A DNA stretch of 64,000 nucleotides from Undaria pinnatifida (GCA_012845835.1 JABAKD010000006.1:10894945-10958944); one strand, 5' to 3'; positions 22,401 through 28,729 are shown, counted from the stretch's first letter. The notes: generated by a model not told the origin, from the letters alone. Translations and numbers: made by a program.

Positions 22401-24466
22401 ATTTTGAAGTATAACTCATGAAATCTAGCGTCGTTCTTCGGACCCGTCCTGCAAGTGAATAGTCTCCCATTTACTACAGCACCACACGGGCCCTACGTTT
22501 GTTTCATTTTTTTTTTCTTCAAAAACTAGGATTTTGAATGTGCAACATTTTCAATCCGAATCTGTCAAACACATGAGCTGTGAGCTTGGCCAAAGTAGTG
22601 GTCGACAGCCAGCTCTGCAAACTGCGTGGTACGCCGGTCGCGCCGTGACTGCGCCAATACAGTACAGAACACCTAGCAAGAAACAAAGAAGTAAGACAGT
22701 CAGGTTGATATGTGCACGAGTACAAGCAATCCGGGACGTACAACACACCCTTCCCGAAAAAACTCAGCTTGGGTCATTATTTATGCTCCTTGTCAGGTGC
22801 CAGGTGCTGCGCCGTGGGGGGCTCCCACTTGGGCCGGGTGGAATAGTGCCGCTGCTCTCTATAGCGCCGGTCAAATCGCTTGGCACTACTGCAACTCTAA
22901 AAAGTAAACCTTTCCCAATAGTGCGGGTAGCCTGAATAGTGCCGGTATATCAGGTTGGCACATACCGGTGCTATATTGGGGGGCCCCTACTGTACCTTGA
23001 TTCCCTCAGCCACCATGTTGAGAACGGTAATATCTCCGCCTTGAGCAGCCCAGGACAACATGGCAAGGTTCTTGTCGTGCTGGTCCGGGTTACCGGCGTA
23101 CTTGATCTCGCTCATCATGCTGCAGACAAACGAGTACGCCTTGCGGCCGCCAATCGACGCGTGCATCAGCATCGTCGACTTGTCATCATCTTTCGCTACC
23201 CTCGTAAGTTGCTCTTCGAGTTTCGGCGCATCCGCTCTCGAAGCGAAACAAGCGGCGCAAACCATCCTCAGGAAATCCAGATTGTCAGGGGCACGCTTGC
23301 GCACTGCGTACATGAACCCGTTCCACCCTCGCGAGTCCGTTTTCCTGAAGAAAGTGTATACATCCTCTGAAATCGCCCGAATCTTGTCGAAGACGGCAGG
23401 GTTTCCGGCCTCTGCGGCGTAGAGCACCCACGACTTGCCATCTTTGTCGCATTCGTCCATCAGCTCACGGAGACACCTCGTGCGCTCTAGGAGCGCCCAC
23501 ACCTCTCTAAACACCTCTGGGTCGCTGGAAGCCCTCATGAGAACATTGGTTCCCTTGGAACACTGATGCCTCAGCTGTTCGGCTAGCCCCGCAACCCCGA
23601 TAGTCTCTTTGATGAGCTTTTTCACGGCTTGAAACATCGCAACCGATGACCCTGTCGCGTAAAAAATGAGGGGTTTCTCCTCGTCGTCCTCGTATCTCAG
23701 CTGCCTGGCCAGATGAGTTGTCCCCAGCTGATTTTGGAACGGGGGAGGGGGTTGTGGCCGTCACGAAAGCGAAACGTTGGGGACAAAAACGCTTCTCAGA
23801 TTATGTTGGATACCTGATTGGTAGTAACAGTTTAAGGTCCCTAGCGCTGACAATAGCGACGGAAGGCGTAGTTCCGCCAAAATCGACTTATTTCCGTCGA
23901 TATTAAATGTTTTCGTCAATATTGACTACTTGCTGTCAATATTGGTTAGTTTCTGTCAGCGTTGACTTATGTAACACTGTCAATACTGGCGTAATCGTAT
24001 TAAAACAATGACGCGGGGAAGGCAAACGGGAGAACGCCTCCTCCCCACCCGGCGCGGGGGGCCTTGGACACGCGCACGCGAAGCGGGGGGGAAGCACATA
24101 TACACGACGACACGCACCGCGCGTGAACGGGAGAGCGTCATCACGATAGCGCTCCGGGTACCGCACGACGAACAAGCATATCGCCCGCCCCAGCCTTCAG
24201 CCTAGCTCGTGCCGGAACTTCAATCTTGAAGAGCCGGTAGGCGCAGCCTCGTCCGGCCCCCGAGAGCGCTCTGGTCTCACCCGCTCTTTCACCGCGGAAG
24301 CCAGTCGCTGAAGCACAGGTACCCTCCCCATTTTAACGGCGAGCATGAGTGGCCCCGCGCCATTCGCGGCGTTCTTGGCCATGAGCTCCTGCCGGATGCT
24401 GCCACGCTTGAAGGAGGCTTCGAGGTTCACCAGAGACTTAGATCGGATTGCCTCGCGCAGGTCCAT
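1323..24466 (-). CDS. Multi-exon TRP-superfamily cation channel with N-terminal ankyrin-like repeats (gene-level entry; exons listed separately)
   Basis: This entry spans about 19 exons on the minus strand, giving roughly 1,200 residues. Residues 1 to about 760 are predicted short helical repeats of ankyrin type (phrases such as GNPAVF, EGNPLVAAA and LMHASIGG). Exons 13-17 then give S1 to S6: S3 contains NFLDVTTVLFVFLAFIFRMM, S5 LAQFSLVLLLVMLGFAAS, a pore loop GDSLLTIFGAMLGEFDF, and S6 LVIYLVIMAVMLLNLLIAVL, which is the TRP/polycystin arrangement. Such channels pass cations across the plasma or an internal membrane; ion choice and gating cannot be read from sequence. Exon 18 adds a further hydrophobic stretch. 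Most exon joins agree in phase with GT-AG sites, which is strong support. Joins 2/3, 10/11 and 11/12 do not agree, so small exons are probably missing. The C terminus may continue beyond base 1. Confidence 0.85.
1560..2490 (-). repeat. Tandem array of four decayed copies of exon 19 with acceptor and upstream intron
   Basis: Units begin near 2486, 2036, 1850 and 1631, the open exon at 1439 being the fifth. The copy at 2036 has a good acceptor (ttgctcag) and reads AEKECTVRARALSLERLGRI; the copy at 1631 reads GEKECTARAHAQSLKCL; the one at 2486 reads AEKEGPAHARAPSLARPAR. Homology includes the polypyrimidine tract. All are in the same orientation and phase. Confidence 0.7.
2855..3070 (-). repeat. 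Dispersed repeat family D (CCTCAAGTGAGG type), minus copy
   Basis: This stretch contains, in reverse, the shared blocks TTTTGGGTGAG, CTAGGCCATGGG and AACCCAAAATCGTCGG. The same blocks recur at 13680-13960, 16600-16900, 50225-50390, 51150-51370, 51780-52110 and 52200-52370. No open frame or terminal repeats were seen; probably a non-autonomous mobile element. Confidence 0.55.
3190..3388 (-). CDS. Channel gene exon 18: extra hydrophobic segment
   Basis: One base plus 66 codons between ggccag and GAG/gtgaga. It includes RRSEQWDRLWEITMGALNRT and then FSFVVGLAALALLTVMW, a membrane-length hydrophobic segment after S6, ending in LRKKEEE. The leading G completes the GG of exon 17. A C-terminal hydrophobic helix is not standard for TRP channels. 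Confidence 0.75.
3460..3700. repeat. Short tandem repeat in intron 17
   Basis: About four imperfect 60-bp units, each with a tact/ggtact-rich start and TTTCGAG. No coding potential. Confidence 0.4.
3905..3994 (-). pseudogene. Decayed copy of the exon 17 tail
   Basis: Reads SGEEVLNGAPPAPFTLLQLA before a stop, against SGEDVLNDVLPPPFNLLKPV in exon 17. It lies downstream of the parent exon. A run of T just before it has created a good-looking acceptor (ctttttcag), so use as an alternative last exon is possible. Confidence 0.6.
4255..4781 (-). CDS. Channel gene exon 17: S5, pore loop, S6 and proximal tail
   Basis: 175 codons plus two bases between cgtcag and GG/gtgagt. S5 is LAQFSLVLLLVMLGFAASFS, the outer loop has two Cys (NPSCDVSEHP and GQDCGG), the pore helix and filter are GDSLLTIFGAMLGEFDFSVF, and S6 is LLVIYLVIMAVMLLNLLIAV followed by LSTAHSEVQQNASKEF. 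This is the most diagnostic part of the gene. Its 5' half has an upstream decayed copy (5314-5418) and its 3' part a downstream copy (3905-3994). Confidence 0.92.
5314..5418 (-). pseudogene. Decayed copy of the exon 17 start (S5 helix)
   Basis: 34 codons then a stop: it contains ITMLTELAQHSLVLLLAVL against FTMLTELAQFSLVLLLVML in exon 17. The acceptor AG has become GG, so the copy is probably not spliced. It sits upstream of the real exon in the same orientation. Confidence 0.75.
5881..6088 (-). CDS. Channel gene exon 16: S3 and S4
   Basis: One base plus 69 codons between ttggcag and CAG/gtacgg. S3 is NFLDVTTVLFVFLAFIFRMM and S4 is LILAQCFLASTAPLLFSRVL, followed by LSQIGSALGPMTQ. S4 has only one Arg, as in TRP rather than voltage-gated channels. 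A decayed copy of its 5' half lies upstream at 6358-6452. Confidence 0.85.
6358..6452 (-). pseudogene. Decayed, frameshifted copy of the exon 16 start (S3 helix)
   Basis: Nucleotide similarity to the start of exon 16 (ACTACGGTGCTG, CTTCATGTTCCGGATAATGG) with a frameshift and stop. It lies about 300 bases upstream of exon 16, in the same orientation. Confidence 0.6.
6662..6738 (-). CDS. Channel gene exon 15: S2-S3 linker
   Basis: 25 codons plus two bases between atttcag and AG/gtgaga: AVAWREVLEFSNASKSEPGV then GASID. The split Arg codon is completed by the A opening exon 16, giving the usual TRP arrangement of a charged linker before a Tyr-Phe and the NFLD motif of S3. Confidence 0.75.
7370..7560 (+). 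repeat. Old SINE-like fragment
   Basis: Shares GCGCGATAAAAA, GGGGAGAAGGGGAGACATCTGTGACCACGGC-type blocks and CTTGTCCAGAAG with the body of the tRNA-derived SINEs at 29.9 and 63.1 kb, but lacks the tRNA-like head. Confidence 0.5.
7592..7679 (-). CDS. Channel gene exon 14: S1 end to S2
   Basis: One base plus 29 codons between tttcag and GTG/gtgaga, reading GTIALYLSCVSLKSQDVPPN then EWIFYIFMV. The first half completes S1; the second half starts S2. Phase fits exons 13 and 15. Confidence 0.75.
8862..9200 (-). mobile_element. tRNA-derived SINE, minus strand, old copy
   Basis: On the minus strand a tRNA-like head has GCGGGTTCAAGTCTC (a B-box-like T-arm) near 9120-9140, followed by a body with TCGACGAGCATGAG, CCGGGGGG and a CTCCAG/TGAGCTGG block shared with other SINEs. 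It lies in intron 13. Confidence 0.55.
9200..9362 (-). repeat. Introner-like repeat at the start of intron 13
   Basis: About 165 bp starting roughly 35 bases after the exon 13 donor. It carries two half-units built of GTGCCA and CGGCACTAT blocks. It is homologous to 22820-22985 and 53697-53870, each in the same orientation relative to the adjacent donor. Confidence 0.65.
9399..9484 (-). CDS. Channel gene exon 13: S1 start
   Basis: 28 codons plus two bases between ggtctgcag and CT/gtgagt: FTLAGILGKPVSYYTIPSIR then MAFVVISYL. The hydrophobic end continues into exon 14 to form the first membrane helix, and the split Leu codon matches exactly. The intron begins with the introner-like repeat (9200-9362). 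Confidence 0.75.
9650..9840 (-). mobile_element. 3' part of a SINE of the 36.5-kb family
   Basis: The reverse strand carries AATTCGACGCGAGTCGAC, the Gly-rich-looking GGGAGGGGGGAGGAGGGCCC stretch and GGATCTGAGTTACT, all shared with 36516-36855. Confidence 0.5.
10356..10415 (-). CDS. Possible small exon 12 just before S1
   Basis: 20 codons between a weak atgtag acceptor and a good ATG/gtgagt donor, reading GYEINTVHPIRQTTGPPAVM. The end joins exon 13 in phase and GPPAVM before FTLAG resembles the pre-S1 segment of this channel type. The start does not match the phase of exon 11, so the acceptor is uncertain. Confidence 0.35.
10609..10860 (-). CDS. Channel gene exon 11: end of repeat domain and linker to the pore region
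   Basis: One base, 83 codons and two bases between actcag and CT/gtaaga. It begins NLEGGDNSLVQAVRSGPRAL and includes VLDYLGLKFSRTLPRW and ERNINQAFYSYTHQARKAP, a linker before S1. An upstream decayed copy (11078-11123) repeats the acceptor and first 14 codons before a stop. Phase does not match exon 10 or tentative exon 12 as drawn. Confidence 0.7.
11078..11123 (-). pseudogene. Decayed copy of the exon 11 start
   Basis: A ccag acceptor followed by NLEEGGNSLVQAIV and a stop, against NLEGGDNSLVQAVR in exon 11. It lies 260 bases upstream and keeps the phase. Confidence 0.7.
11599..11665. repeat. Perfect 28-bp inverted repeat with 11-base loop
   Basis: The arms 11599-11626 and 11638-11665 are exact reverse complements (core AAAGGGTTATCCC). 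It lies in intron 10 of the channel gene. Such perfection next to decayed sequence suggests a recent foldback insertion or selection. Confidence 0.85.
12505..13113 (-). mobile_element. About 600-bp repeat, inverted relative to 60.5-61.1 kb
   Basis: Homologous over its length to 60530-61125 in opposite orientation. One frame reads MDQDELFSAITYTHVTLSG then VYVEIEGQSCLVDNVDRGSM, protein-like but interrupted. I recognise no family; it is probably a fragment of a mobile element's coding region. Confidence 0.55.
13680..13960 (+). repeat. Dispersed repeat family D, plus copy
   Basis: Contains GTAGGCCATGGG, GGGTCGCACTCTCGG, ATCGGTTTTTGTGTGAG and CCTCAAGTGAGG in the order seen at 16600-16900 and 52200-52370. 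Confidence 0.55.
14042..14170 (-). CDS. Channel gene exon 10
   Basis: 43 codons in phase 0 between tgtcag and a gtgaga donor. It includes LLEHLPHSVNGVGEELARG and FYAIAKVVPSELLGY, consistent with the repeat domain. Exon 11 needs two bases from a preceding exon, so a small exon may lie in the 3.2 kb between them; a weak candidate is around 11.85-11.97 kb. Confidence 0.7.
14576..14696 (-). CDS. Channel gene exon 9, last of four tandem exon copies
   Basis: One base plus 40 codons between ctggcag and GAG/gtgaaa. It reads NPFVVCGMASKSIYEASIKR and continues to LQQRIMELTLE. This is the only open copy of four tandem acceptor-plus-exon units; three upstream copies (14798-14855, 14946-14997, 15077-15143) end in stops. 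Its phase fits exons 8 and 10. Confidence 0.75.
14798..14855 (-). pseudogene. Exon 9 copy 2 (acceptor kept, ends in stop)
   Basis: After a ggcag acceptor it reads IPLLVCCMVSRPTYEPIP then TAG, in the same phase as exon 9. Polypyrimidine and flanking sequence are also shared. Confidence 0.75.
14946..14997 (-). pseudogene. Exon 9 copy 3 (acceptor kept, ends in stop)
   Basis: After a tacag acceptor it reads NPFVVSGMASQSAYEL then TGA, the closest of the copies to exon 9 (NPFVVCGMASKSIYEA). Confidence 0.8.
15077..15143 (-). pseudogene. Exon 9 copy 4 (acceptor kept, ends in stop)
   Basis: After a ggcag acceptor it reads NSFVARDMTIQSLPQPSS and ends at TAG. Spacings between copy starts are 159, 142 and 146 bases, a tandem array. 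Confidence 0.7.
16310..16485 (-). mobile_element. Truncated SINE, minus strand
   Basis: In reverse it carries the TCGACGAGCTTGAAAGG, TATGCGCGATAAAAATGAAGG, CCGGGGGG and GCGGTTTGTCC blocks of the SINE body. The tRNA-like head is missing. Confidence 0.5.
16600..16900 (+). repeat. Dispersed repeat family D, plus copy
   Basis: Contains AACCCAAAATCATCG, TTTTGGGATATGTTT, GTAGGCCACGGG and TTTTTGGGTGAGGTATA in the family order. It lies in intron 8. Confidence 0.55.
17214..17330 (-). CDS. Channel gene exon 8
   Basis: One base, 38 codons and two bases (117 nt) between gtgcag and AG/gtgaga. It encodes ELVKIGCNLANHFPSLLTLI and then GTYERNTIDCMMLAITTA, a helical-repeat segment. The leading G completes the AG of exon 7 and the trailing AG is completed by the C of exon 9. 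Confidence 0.75.
17934..18040 (-). CDS. Channel gene exon 7
   Basis: 35 codons plus two bases between tcccag and AG/gtgggg. It includes AAKKAGKDSIDGYFDVSIL and DDFVKKSVRLGAF. Its end (AG) is completed by the G that opens exon 8, a precise phase match. A decayed copy of its 5' part lies 200 bases upstream at 18166-18249. Confidence 0.7.
18166..18249 (-). pseudogene. Decayed copy of the exon 7 start
   Basis: After an atctcag acceptor it reads AGKKHGKDSADGYFDVGALG and ends at TGA, against AKKAGKDSIDGYFDVSILD in exon 7. Same strand, about 200 bases upstream. Confidence 0.75.
19182..19280 (-). CDS. Channel gene exon 6
   Basis: 33 codons in phase 0 between gacag and GAG/gtgggg. It reads VIEQMSHAMRDVNKEEQLAE followed by KWISAKMLAHVLE, an amphipathic helical stretch. 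Phase agrees with both neighbours. The donor is weaker than the others. Confidence 0.65.
19553..19747 (-). CDS. Channel gene exon 5: ankyrin-like repeat
   Basis: 65 codons in phase 0 between cccag and ACG/gtgagc. It begins AVAELDRTGDLKRELMGLF and contains LEITPLVAAAYTEDPVLFTA, a clear ankyrin-like unit. Both phases fit exons 4 and 6. Confidence 0.75.
20203..20625 (-). repeat. Two copies of the exon 4 end plus donor and intron start
   Basis: The segment 20587-20625 repeats the exon end (GTAGACACGATGCACACC, TTGCAG) with a gtgagc donor; 20203-20230 repeats GTGCACACCGTACAG with gtgcgt. The following intron sequence also matches between the two (about 380 bp period, 19990-20230 and 20350-20620). 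Confidence 0.65.
21002..21100 (-). CDS. Channel gene exon 4 with probable GC donor
   Basis: 33 codons, phase 0 at both ends, between ttcag and CAG/gcgagt. It reads VRWTVLCGIEGNPLVAAAST and continues TTIECFVDTMHTLQ. The donor begins GC instead of GT. Two decayed downstream copies of this exon end (20587-20625 and 20203-20230) both carry GT donors, which supports this boundary and suggests the parent donor changed later, or that GC is tolerated. Confidence 0.65.
21450..21640. repeat. Hexanucleotide array (CCGTAA)n / (TTACGG)n
   Basis: About 30 units of CGTAAC with variants (CGCAAC, CGAAAC). It starts about 30 bases inside intron 3. On the minus strand it has no stop in the exon 3 frame and would read as Gly-Tyr repeats if the intron were retained. 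Confidence 0.95.
21671..21864 (-). CDS. Channel gene exon 3: ankyrin-like repeat
   Basis: 64 codons plus two leading bases, including ADTLLNAILTYPERPGASLF and SAVESGTPAMIKSVSDGIK, the same repeat style as exon 2. The donor is AAG/gtattc. Its acceptor needs one base from the previous exon, while exon 2 ends in phase 0, so either a small exon lies between them or the acceptor is wrongly placed. Its donor is followed within about 30 bases by a hexanucleotide array. Confidence 0.65.
22820..22985 (-). repeat. Introner-like repeat at the start of intron 2
   Basis: About 165 bp beginning within 15 bases of the exon 2 donor. Shares TATGTGCCA, CGGCACTATT, GTGCCAAGCGATTTGAC and GGCGCTATAG blocks with 9200-9362 and 53697-53870. 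Confidence 0.65.
22996..23727 (-). CDS. Channel gene exon 2: ankyrin-like repeats
   Basis: This is the longest exon, 244 codons open throughout, between a cag acceptor and an AAG/gtacag donor, both phase 0. Repeating phrases such as WVLYAAEAGNPAVFDKI, TMLMHASIGGRKAYSF and AMLSWAAQGGDITVLNMV show helical repeats of ankyrin type, which usually form a cytosolic protein-binding or tethering domain in TRP channels. The following intron starts with a dispersed repeat also found in two other introns (22820-22985). Confidence 0.8.
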
Positions 24467-24470
24467 AATC
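24281..24470 (-). CDS. Channel gene exon 1: start of ankyrin-like region
   Basis: ATG at 24466 begins MDLREAIRSKSLVNLEASFK; 62 codons run to a gtgaga donor in phase 0. The phrase GAGPLMLAVKMGRVPVLQRL is a typical ankyrin-like helix pair. A CTAG acceptor four bases before the ATG leaves open an extra exon upstream (25017-25159). Exon 2 begins in the matching phase. Confidence 0.7.
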
Positions 24471-24474
24471 CTAG

Positions 24475-24930
24475 GTGCAAATCCCTGTATGGTGATCAGG
24501 GGTTCAGTTCGTCCAAAGGTCCGAGCGTTAGTGAGCGTGGTGTGTCAGCGATACACCGCAATTCAGAGATAGCTGTCTGCTCGGTGGTTCAACAGCACTG
24601 CCTGTAAGCTCAGTGGCTGTACTGTGTTTCCAGCATGGTTCGAGGGTTAGTGAGCGCGATTTGATGGAGATACAACGTAATCCAGCGCTGCCTGTTAGCT
24701 CGGTGGTTATTTAGCCCTGACCATCTATATTTTAAGATCTTCGTCGACATCCGGGTAAAATAGCCATTAGCTCAATACACTATCGTTCGTGTACCGGTTA
24801 TCGCCCATCCATATAATCCAGAGTTAAATTTGACTGCACTCCCCAAGAAATACGTGAAGTCGGTGGTTACGTGGGTATCCGCATGGTCGGAGGGCTAGTG
24901 TTCGTGGTAAACAGGCTGGGTCTGCAACGG
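24475..24930. repeat. Imperfect tandem repeats upstream of exon 1
   Basis: About three units with GGTTCGAGGGTTAGTGAGCG, GATACAACG and GCTCGGTGGTTA blocks, near 24500-24600, 24635-24715 and 24855-24920. The position suggests first intron or promoter-proximal sequence; no promoter motif could be assigned. Confidence 0.45.
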
Positions 24931-25016
24931 CAGCCTTGCAACGATCCAGGCCTAACCCCCTCAAAACTCACAGCTGACGTGTCATAATTTGTGTGAAAAT
25001 AAAATAAAAGGCGTAC

Positions 25017-25159
25017 CTCGCTCTCGTCTCTGCGTAGACCAACTGAAGCCGGCAAATCGTCATCACCATGCCCTTTTCCGGAGTTTTCAGTCGAAAATCG
25101 AAAACGAATCGAGCCCGGCCGCTCAGGAGCTTCCGATGAGGGCCCCGAGTACATCCCAT
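25017..25159 (-). CDS. Possible upstream coding exon of the channel gene
   Basis: An ATG at 25159 opens 47 codons plus two bases ending at a GAG/gtacgc donor. The next exon has a CTAG acceptor one base before an ATT-ATG, so the leftover AG plus G gives Arg and the frame runs into exon 1 in phase. The peptide is basic (GRARFVFDFRLKTPEKG) and resembles nothing I know. It could equally be 5' untranslated sequence, with translation starting at 24466. Confidence 0.3.
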
Positions 25160-25389
25160 CGCTGCTGCGCGATACGTCCGTACGAGCACTTCCGTGCGAC
25201 GTTCCTCGCGCCCCGGCGGCCCCGAGGATGCCTCTGGCAGGCCCCGATATGCTAGTGCAGATAGCCGCTGGTGCGCTGGCCCAACCCTCTCGCCTGCAGG
25301 GCAGGGAGTGGGGGCGTGTTGGGAGTCGGCAACGGGAGTGTGATCGAAAAAAGAGGGCTCCTCACACGTTTTTTTTAGAATGCTATACC

Positions 25390-25560
25390 CTGTTAATGGC
25401 TAGTGTTGGTGTTGGTGTTGTTGGTGTTGATGTTGGTGTTGGGGTTGGTGGTGGTGGTGGCTGTGGTGATGGTGATGGCGGTATTGGTTGTTGATTATGG
25501 TGGTATTGGTGGTAGTTGTGGATGCGATGGGGGGATGAGTGTGGTGGTTTTGTTGTTAGG
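25390..25560. repeat. Low-complexity GGTGTT / TGG repeat
   Basis: A run of GTTGGT and GGTGGT units, degenerate towards the right end. No coding role is apparent. Confidence 0.85.
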
Positions 25561-25827
25561 CCATCTCCCATGATAGCGCGTCCGAATCCGAAAATGAGAT
25601 GGATTTTCGGGTCGCAGAATCAGACGGGCAGAATTTGACCGACCACCCTTACAATGAAACCAGAATTTACACGTTGTTTGTTTAACAAAGCTCTCGCGAA
25701 AAATAATCAAACCTCGGCGATCGCTCGGCCACGTACATATTCGCACGAGTTCGCTGCACCAGAGCATCTCAGCCACACGCAGTTGAAGCTTTGTAGGTGG
25801 GGCAAGGGAGCACACGCCGTGTGCGCT

Positions 25828-26118
25828 TCACGAAAGAGGGTTGTCTTCCCCTTCGCTCCCGTCGATCTCGTGCATCAACAACATGTCGCAGACGGCGGCT
25901 TTCCTCGTCCTCAACAAATACGAGTAGTAGTAGTGGTGAGTTTCTCTGCGTTTGTCGAATGGTGCGAATGGTGCAATTGCGACTGCGACGAGAGGGGCAA
26001 GAATCTCGTGGTCGTCACCAACACTGCCGGATCCCATCGGCCCGTAGTGATGCCTGAGGTGTGTGCCAGCGTATAGCGGGACACAGCACAGCAGCAGCAG
26101 AAGCACGAGTACGCCCAT
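25828..26118 (-). CDS. Small putative secreted protein, unknown function
   Basis: An ATG at 26118 opens 96 codons. Residues 1-18 (MGVLVLLLLLCCVPLYAG) are a textbook signal peptide with a likely cut after Ala-Gly. The mature part is short with THLRHHYGPMGSGS, a mildly hydrophobic middle (PLVAVAIAPFAPF), YYYSY and an acidic end (EIDGSEGED). No domain was recognised. It may be a single-exon gene or a first exon; no family support is available. Confidence 0.4.
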   Translation of the reverse strand: MGVLVLLLLLCCVPLYAGTHLRHHYGPMGSGSVGDDHEILAPLVAVAIAPFAPFDKRRETHHYYYSYLLRTRKAAVCDMLLMHEIDGSEGEDNPLS

Positions 26119-26334
26119 GATACGTGTTGCTTGCTCACAGCAGACAGTTAGATGTGTCTGACGTGTGTGTCTTGTGTGTTGTACTACTACAGTACTAATA
26201 GTTTTTCGACTCGTTACCAAGCTTGTTGCCTCCCATGACACCTGTCAAACCAAATCCGGGTGCCGTTATCGGATGGGGATTTCATCCGAAAATGGAACTC
26301 CGTTTCTGTTGAAGGCCGACCCGAAAAACATTAT

Positions 26335-26545
26335 CCGAATATGGAAGCCTGCAAAATCACCATTTTCGGGTCTATAAGATAGCCAAACAGGTTTTACGAC
26401 CCGAGAAAACGTTTATTTTTGGGTCCAAAAACGGTGTTGATACAATGGAAGCCTGCAAAATCACCATTTTCGGATACATAAGATAGCCAAACAGGTGTTA
26501 CGACCCGAAAACGTTTATTTTTTTATCCAAAAACGGTGTTAAAAG
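26335..26545. repeat. Two 105-bp direct repeats
   Basis: The block beginning TATGGAAGCCTGCAAAATCA and ending CCAAAAACGGTGTT occurs twice, 26339-26436 and 26446-26540, about 93% alike by eye. The 120-codon plus frame that follows (26536-26895) has a hydrophobic start but no other support. Confidence 0.8.
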
Positions 26546-27454
26546 AGATGGCCTTGAGGTTGTTGTTGTCACGGTTGCTGCTTTGTTTGTTTGCTTGTTT
26601 GTTTTTTTTTGTCGTTTTTGTTGTTGTCGATTTTGGCCGTATTTCCGATGTGTTGGCCTCACGATTTACGACTGGTGCTGAGTATTCCCCCTGCCGTTCG
26701 CTGTTTGAGATGTCACAAGCTACATGTCGTGGGGACGGAGAGCATACAGCGCGGGAAGCAGTAAAGCATTACAAAAAATTACTCGTGACTAGAGATGGGT
26801 ACCAGACGAAGCAAAACGGCTTGACCACGGCGTTTGGAAACTCAACAGGTATGTGTGATTACTCCGTTTTAAACACAAGGACTGGCAATTTTTGAGGTCC
26901 GGTTAACCGGTTAAACCGACTAAAAACACCGTTTTTAACCGGTTACCCTTGAAATCGGAACATCGGTTGACTTAGTTTGCACCAGAACGTGCCTGCAGCA
27001 GTGACTAGCGAATTGATGAACGTGACAGCGTGAAGGTTGGTTGATCCAATGTGCCTATTGAAGTGTCTAGGACATGACTGCAACCTGAACTAAAGTGGAT
27101 CCAGCATCGATTGTGCGGGAAATCCGACATTAGACCACCCCACACACCCACCAGGGCTATACAAATTAGCACGACTATAACGAGTCGTGTGGTCGCTGTT
27201 TTGGCGTTCACACAATAATAGGCTGAATGAAGTAACTGCTTGGAGGAGTATCCGTGGCACAGCTGTAGTGATTATGTCAATAATCTTCTCTTCATCGCAG
27301 GAAGACATTGATTACTTTGTCGTTGGCAAGGGCGAAGTTATTTAGAGTGTGCTTTTGGATAGCCTCCAGCGGTTAAATAATCTTGTCCCTGCGGATACGT
27401 CTTGGAGTTAGTTTTTTACGGTTGGAGAATGTTACGCAAAGCAGTTCATGTGAT

Positions 27455-27580
27455 TTTTGTTTCGTCCTGTTACCTTTCCAGCTCAACTGGCGGAAGCTAG
27501 TCTACACTCGATGGTTTCTTCCGGACACAACCTGTGTTCACAGGTATTTTCCGTCCTCTCCCCCGGTACATGCCTCCAGT
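27455..27580 (-). mobile_element. Diverged SINE fragment, minus strand
   Basis: In reverse it shares CCGGGGGAGAGGACGG, ACCTGTGAACACAGG and AGCTGGAAAGGTAAC with the SINE bodies. Confidence 0.4.
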
Positions 27581-27719
27581 TACAGTACGCAGGATTGACA
27601 TTTTGGATTTTAGCGGAGGTTTAAGTAGAGGCATGTGGACTAGCAAGCAGGGCGAGAGTTGCTCATGCTCGATGCACGATGGTAGCCGTGACGGTGATTT
27701 GAGGAGCTTCGGGAGCATG

Positions 27720-27805
27720 GGGTGCGCGAGTCTCTGGTTGTGGTGGTTTTGTTGCAGCCTGACGTGAGTCTCTGGTTGTGGTGGTTTTGTTGCAGCCTGA
27801 CGTCG
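27720..27805. repeat. Two 38-bp tandem units
   Basis: GAGTCTCTGGTTGTGGTGG and GTTTTGTTGCAGCCTGACG together form a unit present twice in succession, identical by eye. Confidence 0.9.
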
Positions 27806-28499
27806 TGTTGCATCATAATAAGGATACATTTCAGCTGATTAATCAAGACGCGAGACAATCCACCTCAAAGAGACACATTATTTTTTCGAAAGGAACCAAA
27901 TAGGAACTTGTGAGTACACGACAAGGCGCCATAACCAACCTGGTTTTCAATGTTATGGGTGCTATACCACTACAAAAAACAATTTAATAGGTTCTCAGTG
28001 AACCGGATAGAACCGTCTGAAGAAAACGGTTAACCCTGTCACTTATTCTAGAGAATAAAGTCTCCTATCCGGTTTTCGGTTCTTCGAAACTGCCGTCCGG
28101 CGCCCATTTTTCTCGTAACCTGTACCTCGTAAAGACCGGCCGTTTCAAAAATGGTTCGGGGCGCTCTTACGGTTGCGGGTTGCCGTACGGTGTGAAAACT
28201 TAGGACCTATTGACCTGGGTACTGGAACTCAGGGGGGTCACCGATCTATGTTCTTCGTGATGACGTATGTACACTGCTGTAGAACGCGCGATCTCACACA
28301 GCTTCAAAGACGACATTCGACGAAACCCTCTGATGCCACAGCTGGGGTGTCGCGGACGGGGAAAAAAAAAAACACGAGTAGTAGTGGCGCGTCGAACAAA
28401 CATACGAAGTATATTATGCAGAATAGAAAAATGCTTGTTTGTGTGTACGGCGTGTGGCTCCAGTGTTATGAGAAGGGGTTGTGGGAAAAAAGCCGAGTC

Positions 28500-28545
28500 G
28501 TGCAAACCCCTCTAACTCTATCCCTAACCCCAACCCCAACAGCTT
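28500..28545. repeat. Interstitial telomere-like repeat
   Basis: CCCTAACCCCAACCCC with nearby CCCTCTAACTCTAT, a degenerate CCCTAA run not at a chromosome end. Confidence 0.5.
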
Positions 28546-28729
28546 GCCCGACCTGTAAGGCAGTTGCCCTGAAAAAACCGGCTAAAAACATGATTTCCAG
28601 AAAAAAATGTCCATCATAATAATATACTACATGGTTGTATATTCTATCTCGCGATCCATGTACAGCAACAAATTATGAAGCTTTAACACGTTATTTTCCA
28701 CACCTCACCTAAAGAATGTGTTACGTACC

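Noticed and set aside
22540-22625. Possible exon between exons 2 and 3 (SWLSTTTLAKLTAHVFDRFG)
   Set aside because: It has a fair acceptor in the right phase, but no donor gives the phase exon 3 needs; left as unproven.
26536-26895. 120-codon plus frame with hydrophobic start
   Set aside because: It begins inside a direct repeat and in a T-rich stretch; the hydrophobic run may only reflect GTTTGTTT sequence.
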